This document shows positions 44,871 through 53,602 of a DNA stretch of 64,000 nt, one piece after another. Location of the stretch: positions 62,001 to 126,000 of the forward strand of contig JBCCOS010000010.1 in the NCBI GenBank assembly GCA_039025235.1, given 5' to 3'. Each line of letters begins with the position of its first letter. Position 1 is the first letter of the stretch. Position numbers and translations under genes: made by a program. The notes beneath the pieces were generated by a model that saw only the letters and a program-made list of their open reading frames with translations, searched no databases and was not told where the DNA came from. The DNA comes from MED-G105 sp039025235. GTDB lineage: Bacteria; Pseudomonadota; Alphaproteobacteria; Caulobacterales; Parvularculaceae.

Positions 44871-46190
44871 ATGGCCGAGACGGCAAGGAAAAGGAAAGCC
44901 TCGCAGCGCATTGAGCCCAGCATCGAGCAACGTGTCGAGCCAAGCGTGCGCCGTTCTGAGTCTGAAGACGCTATAAATGATCCGGATTCTTTTTTCGAAT
45001 ATGAATCTCGGGATGACCACCAGCACACGGTTTCGCAAGCGCCTCTCCGGCAAAATCGCAAATCGCGCTCCCGCAAAGCATCTCGGCAAACAAGTCCCGT
45101 AGAGGAAAAACCCCGCGATACTATGTATCGAGCAGGGTGTGCCGATACCGATGCTGAAGAGGGGCAAGGGTTTGTTCTGAGAGATAGCGATACAGAAGCC
45201 GTTGCCAAAGATGCTTCGACGCCTATGTCTGAAGAACGAACAACGCGCTCGTCCCTGTTCAGGCGGCGTAGACGGAAAAACCGGTCCGAGCACTTAGAGG
45301 ATGGCGATCCCAAAAAGCCGAAAACCGAGGATATATCTACGTCCTCTGATGAATTCTTTGGTGATTCTCATACACACACAGAGCGTGAATCAGCGCGCTT
45401 CCAAGAAGATGAATTTGATGATGTCAATGAGATCAATACAGAACACGTTGATCCTGATATCGATTTAGACGGTGAAAGTGGATATCTGTTGCGCAATATA
45501 CTTATTGCTGTTGCAACGATTCCCTTTGTATTTATTCTTGTGCTGATTGTAGCGACATTTGTTTTTGGTACACCTGATAGCGGTGGGCCTGCTGGCGCAG
45601 CCGCGCGTCGTGCGGCTGCAATGGCTGCTGAAGCGGCGGCTGAGGCGGCAGAGAAAAGCGCCCGTAATGACGCTCAAGTGGCTTCGCCAATTGCAAACGC
45701 AAAAACAAGGTCTAATGGAAGTCCGGTTCTTGCGTCGGCAAAACTAGAGGGCTTTGAGATACGCCTTCCTGTGGACGGCATGGTAACTTCTGTTGGACTT
45801 GACGGTGAGCGGTTGGCCCTTCTCGTTAATCAAGAAGAAACGCAAACCGTTGTGATTTATCACGTTGCGAAAGGGTCCATCTTAGCGGCGTTACCAGTAC
45901 ATGCCGATGGTCAACGTATTGCCTCAACTGAATCTTTCGGTCCGCGCAAAGAGGAGGCGCGAGCACCGGAGAATAGTTTGGACATCCCAGAGAACAATGT
46001 TGACCGCCTTATTAAGACGCTCACCGATGATAATGTGCCAATCGCTCCGCGTCTCAAACCGTCACAAGCAGCACAACCTGGCGGGCTACCAATGTCACCA
46101 GCCTCATTATCAGCGAATGACCCCATACCGTTTTTATTCACGCCAAGGATCGGTGTAAACAGCGTTTTAAAAATACCAGACGAACGCTGA
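44871..46190 (+). CDS. Single-pass membrane protein with charged N-terminus, DUF6476-like end
   Basis: 439 residues. The first 200 are highly charged and low complexity (Arg/Ser/Glu-rich, with RRRRRK), probably disordered and cytoplasmic. One membrane helix at about 208-233 is followed by an Ala/Glu-rich helical segment. Then comes a small domain with GFEIRLPVDGMVTSVGL, ALLVNQEETQTVVIYHVAKG and SILAALPV. That last part and the position beside rluD and rpoH recall the small DUF6476 membrane proteins of other Alphaproteobacteria, here with a long extra N-terminus; this link is tentative. Function unknown. Confidence 0.6.
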   Translation: MAETARKRKASQRIEPSIEQRVEPSVRRSESEDAINDPDSFFEYESRDDHQHTVSQAPLRQNRKSRSRKASRQTSPVEEKPRDTMYRAGCADTDAEEGQGFVLRDSDTEAVAKDASTPMSEERTTRSSLFRRRRRKNRSEHLEDGDPKKPKTEDISTSSDEFFGDSHTHTERESARFQEDEFDDVNEINTEHVDPDIDLDGESGYLLRNILIAVATIPFVFILVLIVATFVFGTPDSGGPAGAAARRAAAMAAEAAAEAAEKSARNDAQVASPIANAKTRSNGSPVLASAKLEGFEIRLPVDGMVTSVGLDGERLALLVNQEETQTVVIYHVAKGSILAALPVHADGQRIASTESFGPRKEEARAPENSLDIPENNVDRLIKTLTDDNVPIAPRLKPSQAAQPGGLPMSPASLSANDPIPFLFTPRIGVNSVLKIPDER

Positions 46191-46293
46191 ATGGTTTTAC
46201 GTTTTTGATGTTTCTAATTTCCTGCCGCGTGGGCCAGTAGCAAGGTGCGTAATCAGATAAAACGCCACTTGAGCTGGAGATGCTCATAGCCTT

Positions 46294-46896
46294 TTATGCG
46301 TCATTTTCAGCTGGCTTGAAAACTAAGGCAACACCATTATTGCAATAACGCAGGCCCGTTGGTTCAGGTCCATCCTTAAACACATGCCCCTGATGTCCGC
46401 CACAACGTGCACAATGATATTCTGTGCGCGGATATAATATTTTGAAATCCGTTTTCGTGCCAACTGCATTTGGTAAAACATCAAAGAATGACGGCCAACC
46501 GGTACCGGAGTTGAATTTCTTCTCTGAAGAAAATAACGGCAAGCCGCAGCCCGCGCAGGCATATACCCCTTTTCGCTTCTCATCATTAAGCGGACTGGTG
46601 AATGCGCGTTCCGTTCCTTCTTTTCTCAGCACATTATAGGCTTCGGGTGATAATCGTTCTCGCCATTCGTCATCTGACAATTGCCATTTATCGAAGTCGG
46701 GGATTGTGGATGGATCTGGGTTGCGCACAGAGCTTGCCTCTTTCTTAGAACCATTATCATTTTCAGTGCCGAATGCCGCACGATCAAATTCTGATGATGA
46801 ACCAGCCTTGGCTCGTCGATTGTTTGTCAATCCAAAAGTAGAGAAAGAAATCGTGGCGGCGCCAAGCAGGAACATATGTCTGCGGTCCATACCCAT
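46294..46896 (-). CDS. msrB: Peptide-methionine (R)-S-oxide reductase, exported type
   Basis: Repairs oxidised methionine (R-sulfoxide). The 201-residue protein has an N-terminal signal-like region (MDRRHMFLLGAATISFS), then the MsrB domain. Zinc cysteines are visible in YACAGCG and HCARCGGHQGHVF, and the catalytic cysteine in LRYCNNGVALVF. FNSGTGWPSF is diagnostic. ATG 46896 is chosen because AAGGAG sits 8 bases upstream; the long frame to 46977 is not needed. The signal suggests a periplasmic enzyme. Confidence 0.93.
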   Translation of the reverse strand: MGMDRRHMFLLGAATISFSTFGLTNNRRAKAGSSSEFDRAAFGTENDNGSKKEASSVRNPDPSTIPDFDKWQLSDDEWRERLSPEAYNVLRKEGTERAFTSPLNDEKRKGVYACAGCGLPLFSSEKKFNSGTGWPSFFDVLPNAVGTKTDFKILYPRTEYHCARCGGHQGHVFKDGPEPTGLRYCNNGVALVFKPAENDA

Positions 46897-47065
46897 CGTA
46901 TACGCTCCTTTCACCAATCTTATTGTCGCGTGACAGTTTGGACGTTCGGCCAAATCCGGCACTTTTAAAGTCATCATCTAATTTAAACCGCAATCAGATG
47001 ATGCTGGAGTCCAATTCTTTGACTATTATTCGTTCTGCTAACCCGACATATTTCGATATATGGTC

Positions 47066-48091
47066 TTATTTTGCAATCGCTTCCAATAACAAAGGCGCGA
47101 GCAGGAGTAATCCGGCGTCCCGGTTCGATTTAAAGATCGCGAGGGCTTTGCTGCTGTCCTTGGTGCGAAAGGCTCTCAATTGCCATCCAAGGTGGGCTGC
47201 TGGTGCGATGAGCGCTAAAAAAAACAAAAAAGAGTGCCTAGCAATCAAACCGACTGCGATAAAACATATGATTGTTATCGCGTAAAAAATACAAAGCGCC
47301 GGTAGGGTTGCGCTCCCCAGTCGGCGTGCGGAGGATTTCACGCCTATCAGTGCGTCGTCGTCAATATCCTGATGCGCATAAACGGTATCATAGCCGACCG
47401 TCCAAAAAATTCCCGCAAGATAGATTAGAACCGCTGATAGCTGAATTTCTTGCATTGCCGCTGAGTACCCTACAAGCGCCCCCCAATTAAAGGTGAGGCC
47501 GAGCCAGACCTGGGGCCACCAGGTGATACGCTTCATGAATGGATAGACCGCCACTAAAAATAGTGAGGCAAGACCTAGAAAGACCGTTGGTTTATTGAAT
47601 TGTAGTAGGACCGCAAGACCAATAAGGCATTGCAGGACCAAAAAGACCCATGCAGATTTTATTGACACCTGGCCGGATGGGATGGGGCGCTTCGCTGTTC
47701 GTGCGACATTAGCATCAATGTCGCGATCAATGATGTCATTATAGGTGCAACCAGCGCCCCGCATCACAGTTGCGCCAATCGTAAAAAGAACGCCGTGCCA
47801 AAATGCCATTGACCAGGATGCCGTCACCGTGTCGGTTTTTATCGCCATGCCGGCGGTTTCTCCCGAGGCAATGCTATTACCTATTTGAACAAGGCCGAGG
47901 GCAGACCCCCACAAACAGGGAATGAGTAATAACCAGATCCCAATAGGGCGATCTGCCCGCATAAGACGCAAAAACGGCTTTGAAAAATCCGGTGCGAATC
48001 GGTCAACCCAATTATCGGTCGGCGCATCAGGCGTCGTCAATTCATCGAGCTTAAGCGCTTTTTCGGTCAGTTGATGGGGCTCTGTAGGCAT
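47066..48091 (-). CDS. ubiA: 4-hydroxybenzoate polyprenyltransferase
   Basis: Attaches the isoprenoid tail to 4-hydroxybenzoate in ubiquinone synthesis; inner-membrane enzyme with about eight helices. 341 residues, with the two Asp-rich motifs NDIIDRDIDANV and YAHQDIDDDALIGVKSSARR that bind the prenyl diphosphate. Ubiquinone is also the reaction-centre quinone in such phototrophs. It is divergent from rsmE (82 bases). Confidence 0.95.
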   Translation of the reverse strand: MPTEPHQLTEKALKLDELTTPDAPTDNWVDRFAPDFSKPFLRLMRADRPIGIWLLLIPCLWGSALGLVQIGNSIASGETAGMAIKTDTVTASWSMAFWHGVLFTIGATVMRGAGCTYNDIIDRDIDANVARTAKRPIPSGQVSIKSAWVFLVLQCLIGLAVLLQFNKPTVFLGLASLFLVAVYPFMKRITWWPQVWLGLTFNWGALVGYSAAMQEIQLSAVLIYLAGIFWTVGYDTVYAHQDIDDDALIGVKSSARRLGSATLPALCIFYAITIICFIAVGLIARHSFLFFLALIAPAAHLGWQLRAFRTKDSSKALAIFKSNRDAGLLLLAPLLLEAIAK

Positions 48092-48172
48092 CGGGTCGTC
48101 GTCTAAGGATTGATTTCATGGCCAGTCCGGCATTTAAACAGTCAGTGGTATTAATAGGCAAGATGACGTCCA

Positions 48173-49039
48173 ATGGTTCCAAGGTTATTCGTGTCTGGTG
48201 CGCTACAAGACGGCCAGAACATCGATCTCCCATCCGATCAGGTTCACTATCTCAAAGATGTTTTGAGGAAAACGGTTGGCGCTGATATTCTTGTTTTCAA
48301 TGGGCGTGATGGTGAGTTTCAAGCAACGGTTGATACGTTGTCCAAAAGGTCCGGTACTATTACGATTGGGCAACAGACGCGACGGCAGCGTCAGTCTCCA
48401 AACCTCACCCTGGCCTTTGCCCCGGTCAAAAGAAATGCTGTTGCGACGATTATTCAAAAAGGCACCGAACTTGGGGTCATCCGGTTTATTCCCGTTTTAA
48501 CGGCGCGGACGAATGCCGATCGGGTGCGAACGGATCGTCTTTCTCTCATTGCGCGGGAGGCCGCGGAGCAGTGCGGCAGGCTCTCTGTGCCAAAAGTGGA
48601 TGTGGCGATTAAACTTTCCGCGTTCTTGCACAGGCAGTCCGAGGCAGGGCAATTGATTTTTTGTGATGAGGCTGGTGATGACCAAGACGCGCCATGGGGA
48701 GGACCGGATGGTCGCGCGCTGCCGATGTTAAGAGCGCTTACGAATTCCAGCGGTTCTCAAAGTGTTGATGTTGAGGCTGCCGATTCTGATATCGCCACGG
48801 ACACCGAACCCGAGGTATCGTCGTCTAGTAGGAGCGATCCTGCTTCGGCGCCGACGACAATTCTCATCGGTCCAGAAGGGGGCTTTTCCCCAGTTGAGCG
48901 TCTTGTGCTTCGCTCGGGCAACAATGTTATTCCCGTAACGCTTGGCCCTCGAATCCTCCGGTCCGATACAGCGGCGATCACGGCAATCTCACTCTGGCAA
49001 GCCGCTTATGGAGATTTGCGAAAAACCAGTGACCCGTGA
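48173..49039 (+). CDS. rsmE: 16S rRNA m3U1498 methyltransferase
   Basis: SPOUT-class methyltransferase that N3-methylates U1498 of 16S rRNA with SAM. 288 residues, about 40 longer than usual. It has an N-terminal PUA-like domain (VPRLFVSGALQDGQNIDL, HYLKDVLRKTVGADI), and the knot motif ILIGPEGGFSPVE and LGPRILRSDTAAITAI at the C-terminus. The extra length is a Ser/Asp/Glu-rich insert at about 178-222, just before the knot. The order ubiA, rsmE, gshA is common in Alphaproteobacteria. Confidence 0.93.
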   Translation: MVPRLFVSGALQDGQNIDLPSDQVHYLKDVLRKTVGADILVFNGRDGEFQATVDTLSKRSGTITIGQQTRRQRQSPNLTLAFAPVKRNAVATIIQKGTELGVIRFIPVLTARTNADRVRTDRLSLIAREAAEQCGRLSVPKVDVAIKLSAFLHRQSEAGQLIFCDEAGDDQDAPWGGPDGRALPMLRALTNSSGSQSVDVEAADSDIATDTEPEVSSSSRSDPASAPTTILIGPEGGFSPVERLVLRSGNNVIPVTLGPRILRSDTAAITAISLWQAAYGDLRKTSDP

Positions 49040-49368
49040 TGCCTTCTGATAAAACTCTGTTCGCTCTTATCAAATTGAAGACGTTGGCCTTGACGAAAAA
49101 AAGGGGCTCTTGACGAAAAACGCCTTTGACCTGCTTAAAGCCATGCCTTTCGAGGAGAACATTCGGTAAAAGACGCCAATGTTGGAAATCGATCTATGGA
49201 ATTTGGCGATGGAATCCGGTCAGTGGACGAGTGTAAAATGAAGATGAAAACCCAGGTTCTGGTAGCAAAATTGCTCAAACTGAAAACAGCGAGTCGCATT
49301 GAGGCTTTTCAAGGATGGGGCACATCGTCAAACCGGGCTCTGACGAAATCCGTTTTGAGGGCGAAGTG
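49040..49368 (+). other. 329-base gap upstream of gshA
   Basis: No gene seen. It contains two direct copies of CTTGACGAAAAA 20 bases apart (49089-49100 and 49109-49120), which could be chance or a binding site. The presumed gshA promoter is here. Confidence 0.35.
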
Positions 49369-50730
49369 ATGACGACTTTTTCCAAAGGGCAGACCATTGA
49401 GCACCCTGCCGTACTTGCTGCCTATATTGCCGCTGGCGAAAAGCCCAAGGCCCAATGGCGGCTGGGTACGGAACATGAGAAGTTTATTTATTGCCGCGAA
49501 ACCCTGCAACCGGTTGGATATGACGGCCCGAACGGTGTCCGTGCGGTACTCGAAGCTCTGAGCGAAACAACCGGTTGGTCGATCATTGCCGAAGACGGCA
49601 AGCCGATTGGCCTAAAGGGGGAGGGAGCGTCGGTCTCGCTCGAACCAGGGGGGCAGGTTGAGTTATCAGGTGCCCCGCTTACGAGCGTTCACCAAACCTG
49701 TAGCGAGGTTCATCGTCATCTGGACGCTGTGAAAGCGGTTGCTGATCCCATGGGGATCTCATTTCTTGGTATGGGCGTTGCTCCAACTTGGAAGCGCGAC
49801 GACATGCCAAAGATGCCGAAAGCACGCTATGACATTATGCGTTCATACATGCCCAAGCGGGGTTCGCTCGGGCTTGATATGATGCATCGCACGTGCACGG
49901 TACAAGTGAATCTCGACTATGGTACTGAAGCTGACATGGTCAAAAAGTTCCGGACAGCGTTGGCATTGCAACCTATTGCAACCGCTTTGTTTGCGAACTC
50001 ATCGCTTCTGGAGGGGCGGGCGACCGGGTTTGCGTCTTGGCGTGCGCACATTTGGACCGATACAGACCCAGACAGAACGGGCCTTTTAGACTTCGTATTC
50101 GACGACGGCTTTGGTTATGAGCGTTATACTGATTATATGCTCGATGTGCCGATGTATTTTGTGCGCAGAAATGGAAAGTATGTCGATGCATCTGGTCAGT
50201 CCTTTCGTGATTTTATGAAAGGTGAATTGCCAGCCCTACCGGGTGAACTTCCAACATTGACGGATTGGGAGGATCACATGTCGACGGCGTTTCCCGAGGT
50301 GCGGCTAAAGCAGTTTCTGGAAATGCGCGGTGCTGATTCTGGGCCCTGGCGGCGCATTTGTGCCTTGCCAGCTTTTTGGGCTGGTCTTTTGTATGACAGT
50401 GATGCCTTAGATGCCGCATGGGATTTAGCAAAAAATTGGACGCGCGAAATGCGCATCGCCGCTTGCGAAGATGCGGCGCGTCTCGGTTTAAAAGCAATGA
50501 TTGATGGACGGTCGATCCGTGACATTTCGCTCGACCTACTGTCAATAGCGCGAGAGGGTTTACGTCGTCGAGCCATGCCAGGGTCATCGGCTCGTGATGA
50601 AACAGGTTTTCTCGATCCTTTGCAGCTCATTGCGGAAAGCGGTGTAACGACAGGCGAATATGCGGCCCATCGCTTTGTTGTGGAGCTTGATCATGATGTG
50701 AAACGGTTGCTTGAGGAAAACTCATTTTAA
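49369..50730 (+). CDS. gshA: Glutamate-cysteine ligase
   Basis: First enzyme of glutathione synthesis, joining glutamate and cysteine with ATP. 453 residues of the plant/alphaproteobacterial type. It has WRLGTEHEKFIY near the N-terminus, GEGASVSLEPGGQVELSGAPL, KARYDIMRSYMPKRGSLG, DMMHRTCTVQVNLDY and YMLDVPMYFV. ATG 49369 is chosen over the frame's first ATG at 49315 because family members begin near this point. The glycosylase gene starts 12 bases after it. Confidence 0.95.
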   Translation: MTTFSKGQTIEHPAVLAAYIAAGEKPKAQWRLGTEHEKFIYCRETLQPVGYDGPNGVRAVLEALSETTGWSIIAEDGKPIGLKGEGASVSLEPGGQVELSGAPLTSVHQTCSEVHRHLDAVKAVADPMGISFLGMGVAPTWKRDDMPKMPKARYDIMRSYMPKRGSLGLDMMHRTCTVQVNLDYGTEADMVKKFRTALALQPIATALFANSSLLEGRATGFASWRAHIWTDTDPDRTGLLDFVFDDGFGYERYTDYMLDVPMYFVRRNGKYVDASGQSFRDFMKGELPALPGELPTLTDWEDHMSTAFPEVRLKQFLEMRGADSGPWRRICALPAFWAGLLYDSDALDAAWDLAKNWTREMRIAACEDAARLGLKAMIDGRSIRDISLDLLSIAREGLRRRAMPGSSARDETGFLDPLQLIAESGVTTGEYAAHRFVVELDHDVKRLLEENSF

Positions 50731-50742
50731 AGATGATTTACA

Positions 50743-51414
50743 ATGACCCAGCCGCTTGACGTGTTTGGTGATTTGACTACTGAATGTGCGATATTGGCGA
50801 AGGCATCGCCCGAGTTATCCTATGCGTTAGAGGTGATTGGCAAACCGGTGGTGCGACGGCGGCCTGGTGGGTTTGCCGGTCTTTTCCGCATCATCATTGA
50901 ACAGCAGGTCTCGGTTCCGAGTGCGCAGGCAATCCTTAAACGGATTAAAATCGCTTTGGATATGAATGATACTGGTGAGGTGATGTCTCTGGGCGTTGAA
51001 GGGCTTCGAGGTCTTGGGCTTTCCAGACCAAAAGCCCATTATGTCTGCGGCTTAGCAGAGCGCATCGAGCACGGTGAACTTGATCTTACGCGTCTGCCCC
51101 AATTCGATGACGCAAAGGCTAGTCTTGAGCTTCAAACCATTAAGGGCGTTGGGCCCTGGACGGCAGCGATCTATCTTTTGTTTTGCGAGGGACGGGGCGA
51201 CATTTGGCCGCCATCAGACGTGGCGCTCAAAGGGGCATTCAACCGAGCGCGCGCTGACCATGCATCGTGGTCGGGAAAAACAACCCATAGAGGTAAGTCA
51301 CTCACACAAAAAGAATTAGACGCTATGGCTCGCTCATGGACCCCTTTGCGCGGCGTCGCAGCGCATATACTCTGGACCTACTATGCCCATATGAGAAATA
51401 GGGCTCCAATTTAG
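50743..51414 (+). CDS. DNA-3-methyladenine glycosylase II, AlkA-like
   Basis: 223-residue HhH-GPD base-excision glycosylase. The helix-hairpin-helix is in LQTIKGVGPWTAAIYLLFC and the catalytic Asp159 in WPPSDVALKG; EQQVSVPSAQAI at the N-terminal side matches AlkA-type enzymes. It lacks the four-cysteine Fe-S cluster of the endonuclease III branch. It removes alkylated bases from DNA and probably shares a transcript with gshA. Confidence 0.88.
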   Translation: MTQPLDVFGDLTTECAILAKASPELSYALEVIGKPVVRRRPGGFAGLFRIIIEQQVSVPSAQAILKRIKIALDMNDTGEVMSLGVEGLRGLGLSRPKAHYVCGLAERIEHGELDLTRLPQFDDAKASLELQTIKGVGPWTAAIYLLFCEGRGDIWPPSDVALKGAFNRARADHASWSGKTTHRGKSLTQKELDAMARSWTPLRGVAAHILWTYYAHMRNRAPI

Positions 51415-51674
51415 ATAAGCGATGATCACTTTAAATTTACAGTAGAAATTTACCCGGTCCGTCAAACTGCTGTCACAGGGAATCGGTTAAGATTCGGAAG
51501 ATTTGAAATTTTCGCGTTTTGCTATCAAAATGAGTAAAGCTTTAAAGTTCAATCGAGGAGAGTGCGCGTTCAGTTACCGTCACATCCATAGCTTCGGTTT
51601 CGGCGATCAGCAGTTAATATGCTCGCTCATGTTTTTTTGTTCCGTCTGGAACGCACAACAGGGGGATCGCAGCG

Positions 51675-52244
51675 ATGCCTGAAGTGATTTCAGAGGCTCC
51701 TGATGGCTGCCCGGCATTGGTTTTAAATGCTGATTACAGGCCGCTTAGTTATTTTCCTCTTTCATTGTGGTCATGGCAGGATGCGCTGAAAGCAGTGTTT
51801 CTTGATCGCGTTGAAGTTGTTGCGGAATACGACCGGGTTGTTCGAAGCCCGTCTTATCAAATGAACCTTCCCTCGGTTGTCTCTTTGCGTACTTATGTGA
51901 CGCATGCGCGATCGCCAGCTTTTACACGGTTCAATGTGTTCCTTCGTGACGGCTTCACTTGTCAATATTGCGGTTGTCAGGATCGTGATCTGTTGACATT
52001 CGACCATGTTATTCCGCGCTCTCGGGGCGGCCGAACGACGTGGGAGAACATCGTTGCGGCCTGTAGTCCTTGTAATCTGAAAAAAGGCGGTAGGCTTACG
52101 CGAGAGGCTAAAATGTTTCCGGCACGCACGCCGATGAAGCCAACAATGTATGAGCTTAATGAACGTGGCCGCTCTTTCCCACCCAACTATTTGCATGAGA
52201 GTTGGCAAGATTTTCTGTATTGGGATTCTGAGCTGGAACCTTAA
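51675..52244 (+). CDS. HNH endonuclease family protein
   Basis: 189-residue protein of a conserved proteobacterial HNH group. The nuclease core is CQYCGCQDRDLLTFDHVIPRS followed by NIVAACSPCNLKKGGR, with two CxxC zinc pairs and the DH of the HNH motif. The N-terminus ALVLNADYRPLSYFPLSLWS is typical of this chromosomally conserved group, whose role is not established. An R3 repeat starts almost at its stop codon, and the next gene converges on it. Confidence 0.9.
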   Translation: MPEVISEAPDGCPALVLNADYRPLSYFPLSLWSWQDALKAVFLDRVEVVAEYDRVVRSPSYQMNLPSVVSLRTYVTHARSPAFTRFNVFLRDGFTCQYCGCQDRDLLTFDHVIPRSRGGRTTWENIVAACSPCNLKKGGRLTREAKMFPARTPMKPTMYELNERGRSFPPNYLHESWQDFLYWDSELEP

Positions 52245-52245
52245 C

Positions 52246-52350
52246 GCGGCGTTGCGTCAAAAAGAATCAAAGCGCCGCATTAATTCTTTTTTTCGGGTTT
52301 GCGCCAAGGACCAAAAGGGCGCTCAACTGTGCGAACTTCAATTCCAAATG
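52246..52350 (+). repeat. R3 repeat, copy b
   Basis: Palindromic head GCGGCG...GAATCAAAGCGCCGC followed by TTTTTTTCGGGTTTGCGCCAA and GACCAAAAGGGCGC. It starts two bases after the HNH stop, between convergent genes; the head plus T run may act as a terminator. Confidence 0.6.
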
Positions 52351-52416
52351 CTTCGGAAACAAGTTGTTACCGTTTCCAAACAGTGACCCGTTCACGCCAC
52401 GTCGCCGGGAGGCGCT

Positions 52417-53247
52417 TTAGCCGTAGCCGCGATCGGAAATATACGAGCGCATTGCGGTAATTCGATTTTGATCGGAAGGATGTGTCGACATGAATTCCGA
52501 TTGTCGAGGGCCAGACCGTCGCGTCATCGTATCCCAGAAACGAACCGCCTCATTCGCCCTGTAGTTACCGCCCACCATAAAATCCGCACCAAGCCGATCC
52601 GCCTCGTATTCATGTTTTCGAGAATATGGCAGGATTACCCCAAAGGTCACACCAGCGCCAAGGATGCCCGCGATCATGCCGGCGTTTCTTGTATTGCTAC
52701 CAGCAAGAGCCACATTGGCCACAGCCAGTCCACTTTGTGCCGCCATTTGCTGTGAATAACGCTCCGCGGCATGGCGACCGACAACATGGCCTGCTTCATG
52801 CCCCATCACGGTGGCGATCTGGTCATCATTTTCCATGATATCTAATATCGCGGTATGAAATCCAACTTTACCGCCGGGCATCACCCACGCATTGACCGTG
52901 TCGTCTTCGAAAACGGCAAATTCCCAATTATTTTGGGTTAAGTTTTGTTGAGGAAAGCGTTGGTCAGCGGCGCGGACGATTCTGTCGCCCACACGTTCCA
53001 CGCGGCGCCTGAGTGCGACGTTTGATGTCTGACGATTGCGCTGCAATGCTTGTGTCCAAGACTGCGTCGCTAGCTGTTCAAGCTGACGATCGGAAACGAG
53101 AAGGAGCTGCCGACGTCCAAGCGCTTCATTCGTCGTGCAACCGGACATTGCTGCACCAGAAAATGCAACGACACTTCCAGACGCTAGACCGTTTAATAAC
53201 TCGCGGCGAGACATCGTGACTGTTGGTTGCTTATCTGAATGTTTCAT
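52417..53247 (-). CDS. M48 family zinc metalloprotease lipoprotein
   Basis: 276-residue protease of the LoiP/YcaL type. An N-terminal RR-containing signal ends in a lipobox (AMSGC, Cys37). The zinc motif is MGHEAGHVVGRHAAE (His150, Glu151, His154) with the third ligand in HEYEADRLGADF. WVMPGGKVGFHTAIL is the usual preceding strand. It is expected to be anchored in the envelope, facing the periplasm, and to degrade misfolded proteins there. Confidence 0.93.
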   Translation of the reverse strand: MKHSDKQPTVTMSRRELLNGLASGSVVAFSGAAMSGCTTNEALGRRQLLLVSDRQLEQLATQSWTQALQRNRQTSNVALRRRVERVGDRIVRAADQRFPQQNLTQNNWEFAVFEDDTVNAWVMPGGKVGFHTAILDIMENDDQIATVMGHEAGHVVGRHAAERYSQQMAAQSGLAVANVALAGSNTRNAGMIAGILGAGVTFGVILPYSRKHEYEADRLGADFMVGGNYRANEAVRFWDTMTRRSGPRQSEFMSTHPSDQNRITAMRSYISDRGYG

Positions 53248-53602
53248 AACCCACCCCAGTATGTTTTTTCAAAGTATATGTTTCTGACCAGTAATTTGGC
53301 AATGATACACTTGCAAAATTTGGCAAAAGGATCCTTCTTACCGAAATTACAAGCTATTCGTTTATTGTCCTATACCACTGCGCTTGAGGCCAAACCGGTG
53401 AATTGGTGCCATGGGGCATTGCCTTCTGTGTCCGCTCACGGTTCTGCGTTTTCCGGTTAAACAGTCCAAATGGAATTTTGACCTAAAAACATCTCCGTTG
53501 GTGGCGGGAAGCCCTTTAATCAGGTAGGCCCTTGCTGCCGTATAAAGTTATAAATGTTGGCTTTGGTCGACGGCATTAAACGAACAAACATCGGAGCGAT
53601 CT
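53248..53602 (+). other. 355-base gap between divergent M48 and MATE genes
   Basis: No gene, repeat or RNA recognised; it should contain the promoters of the two divergent genes. Confidence 0.4.

Noticed and set aside
49089..49120. Direct repeat CTTGACGAAAAA upstream of gshA considered as CRISPR-like or iteron
   Set aside because: Only two copies with an 8-base spacer; no array, no replication or cas genes nearby.
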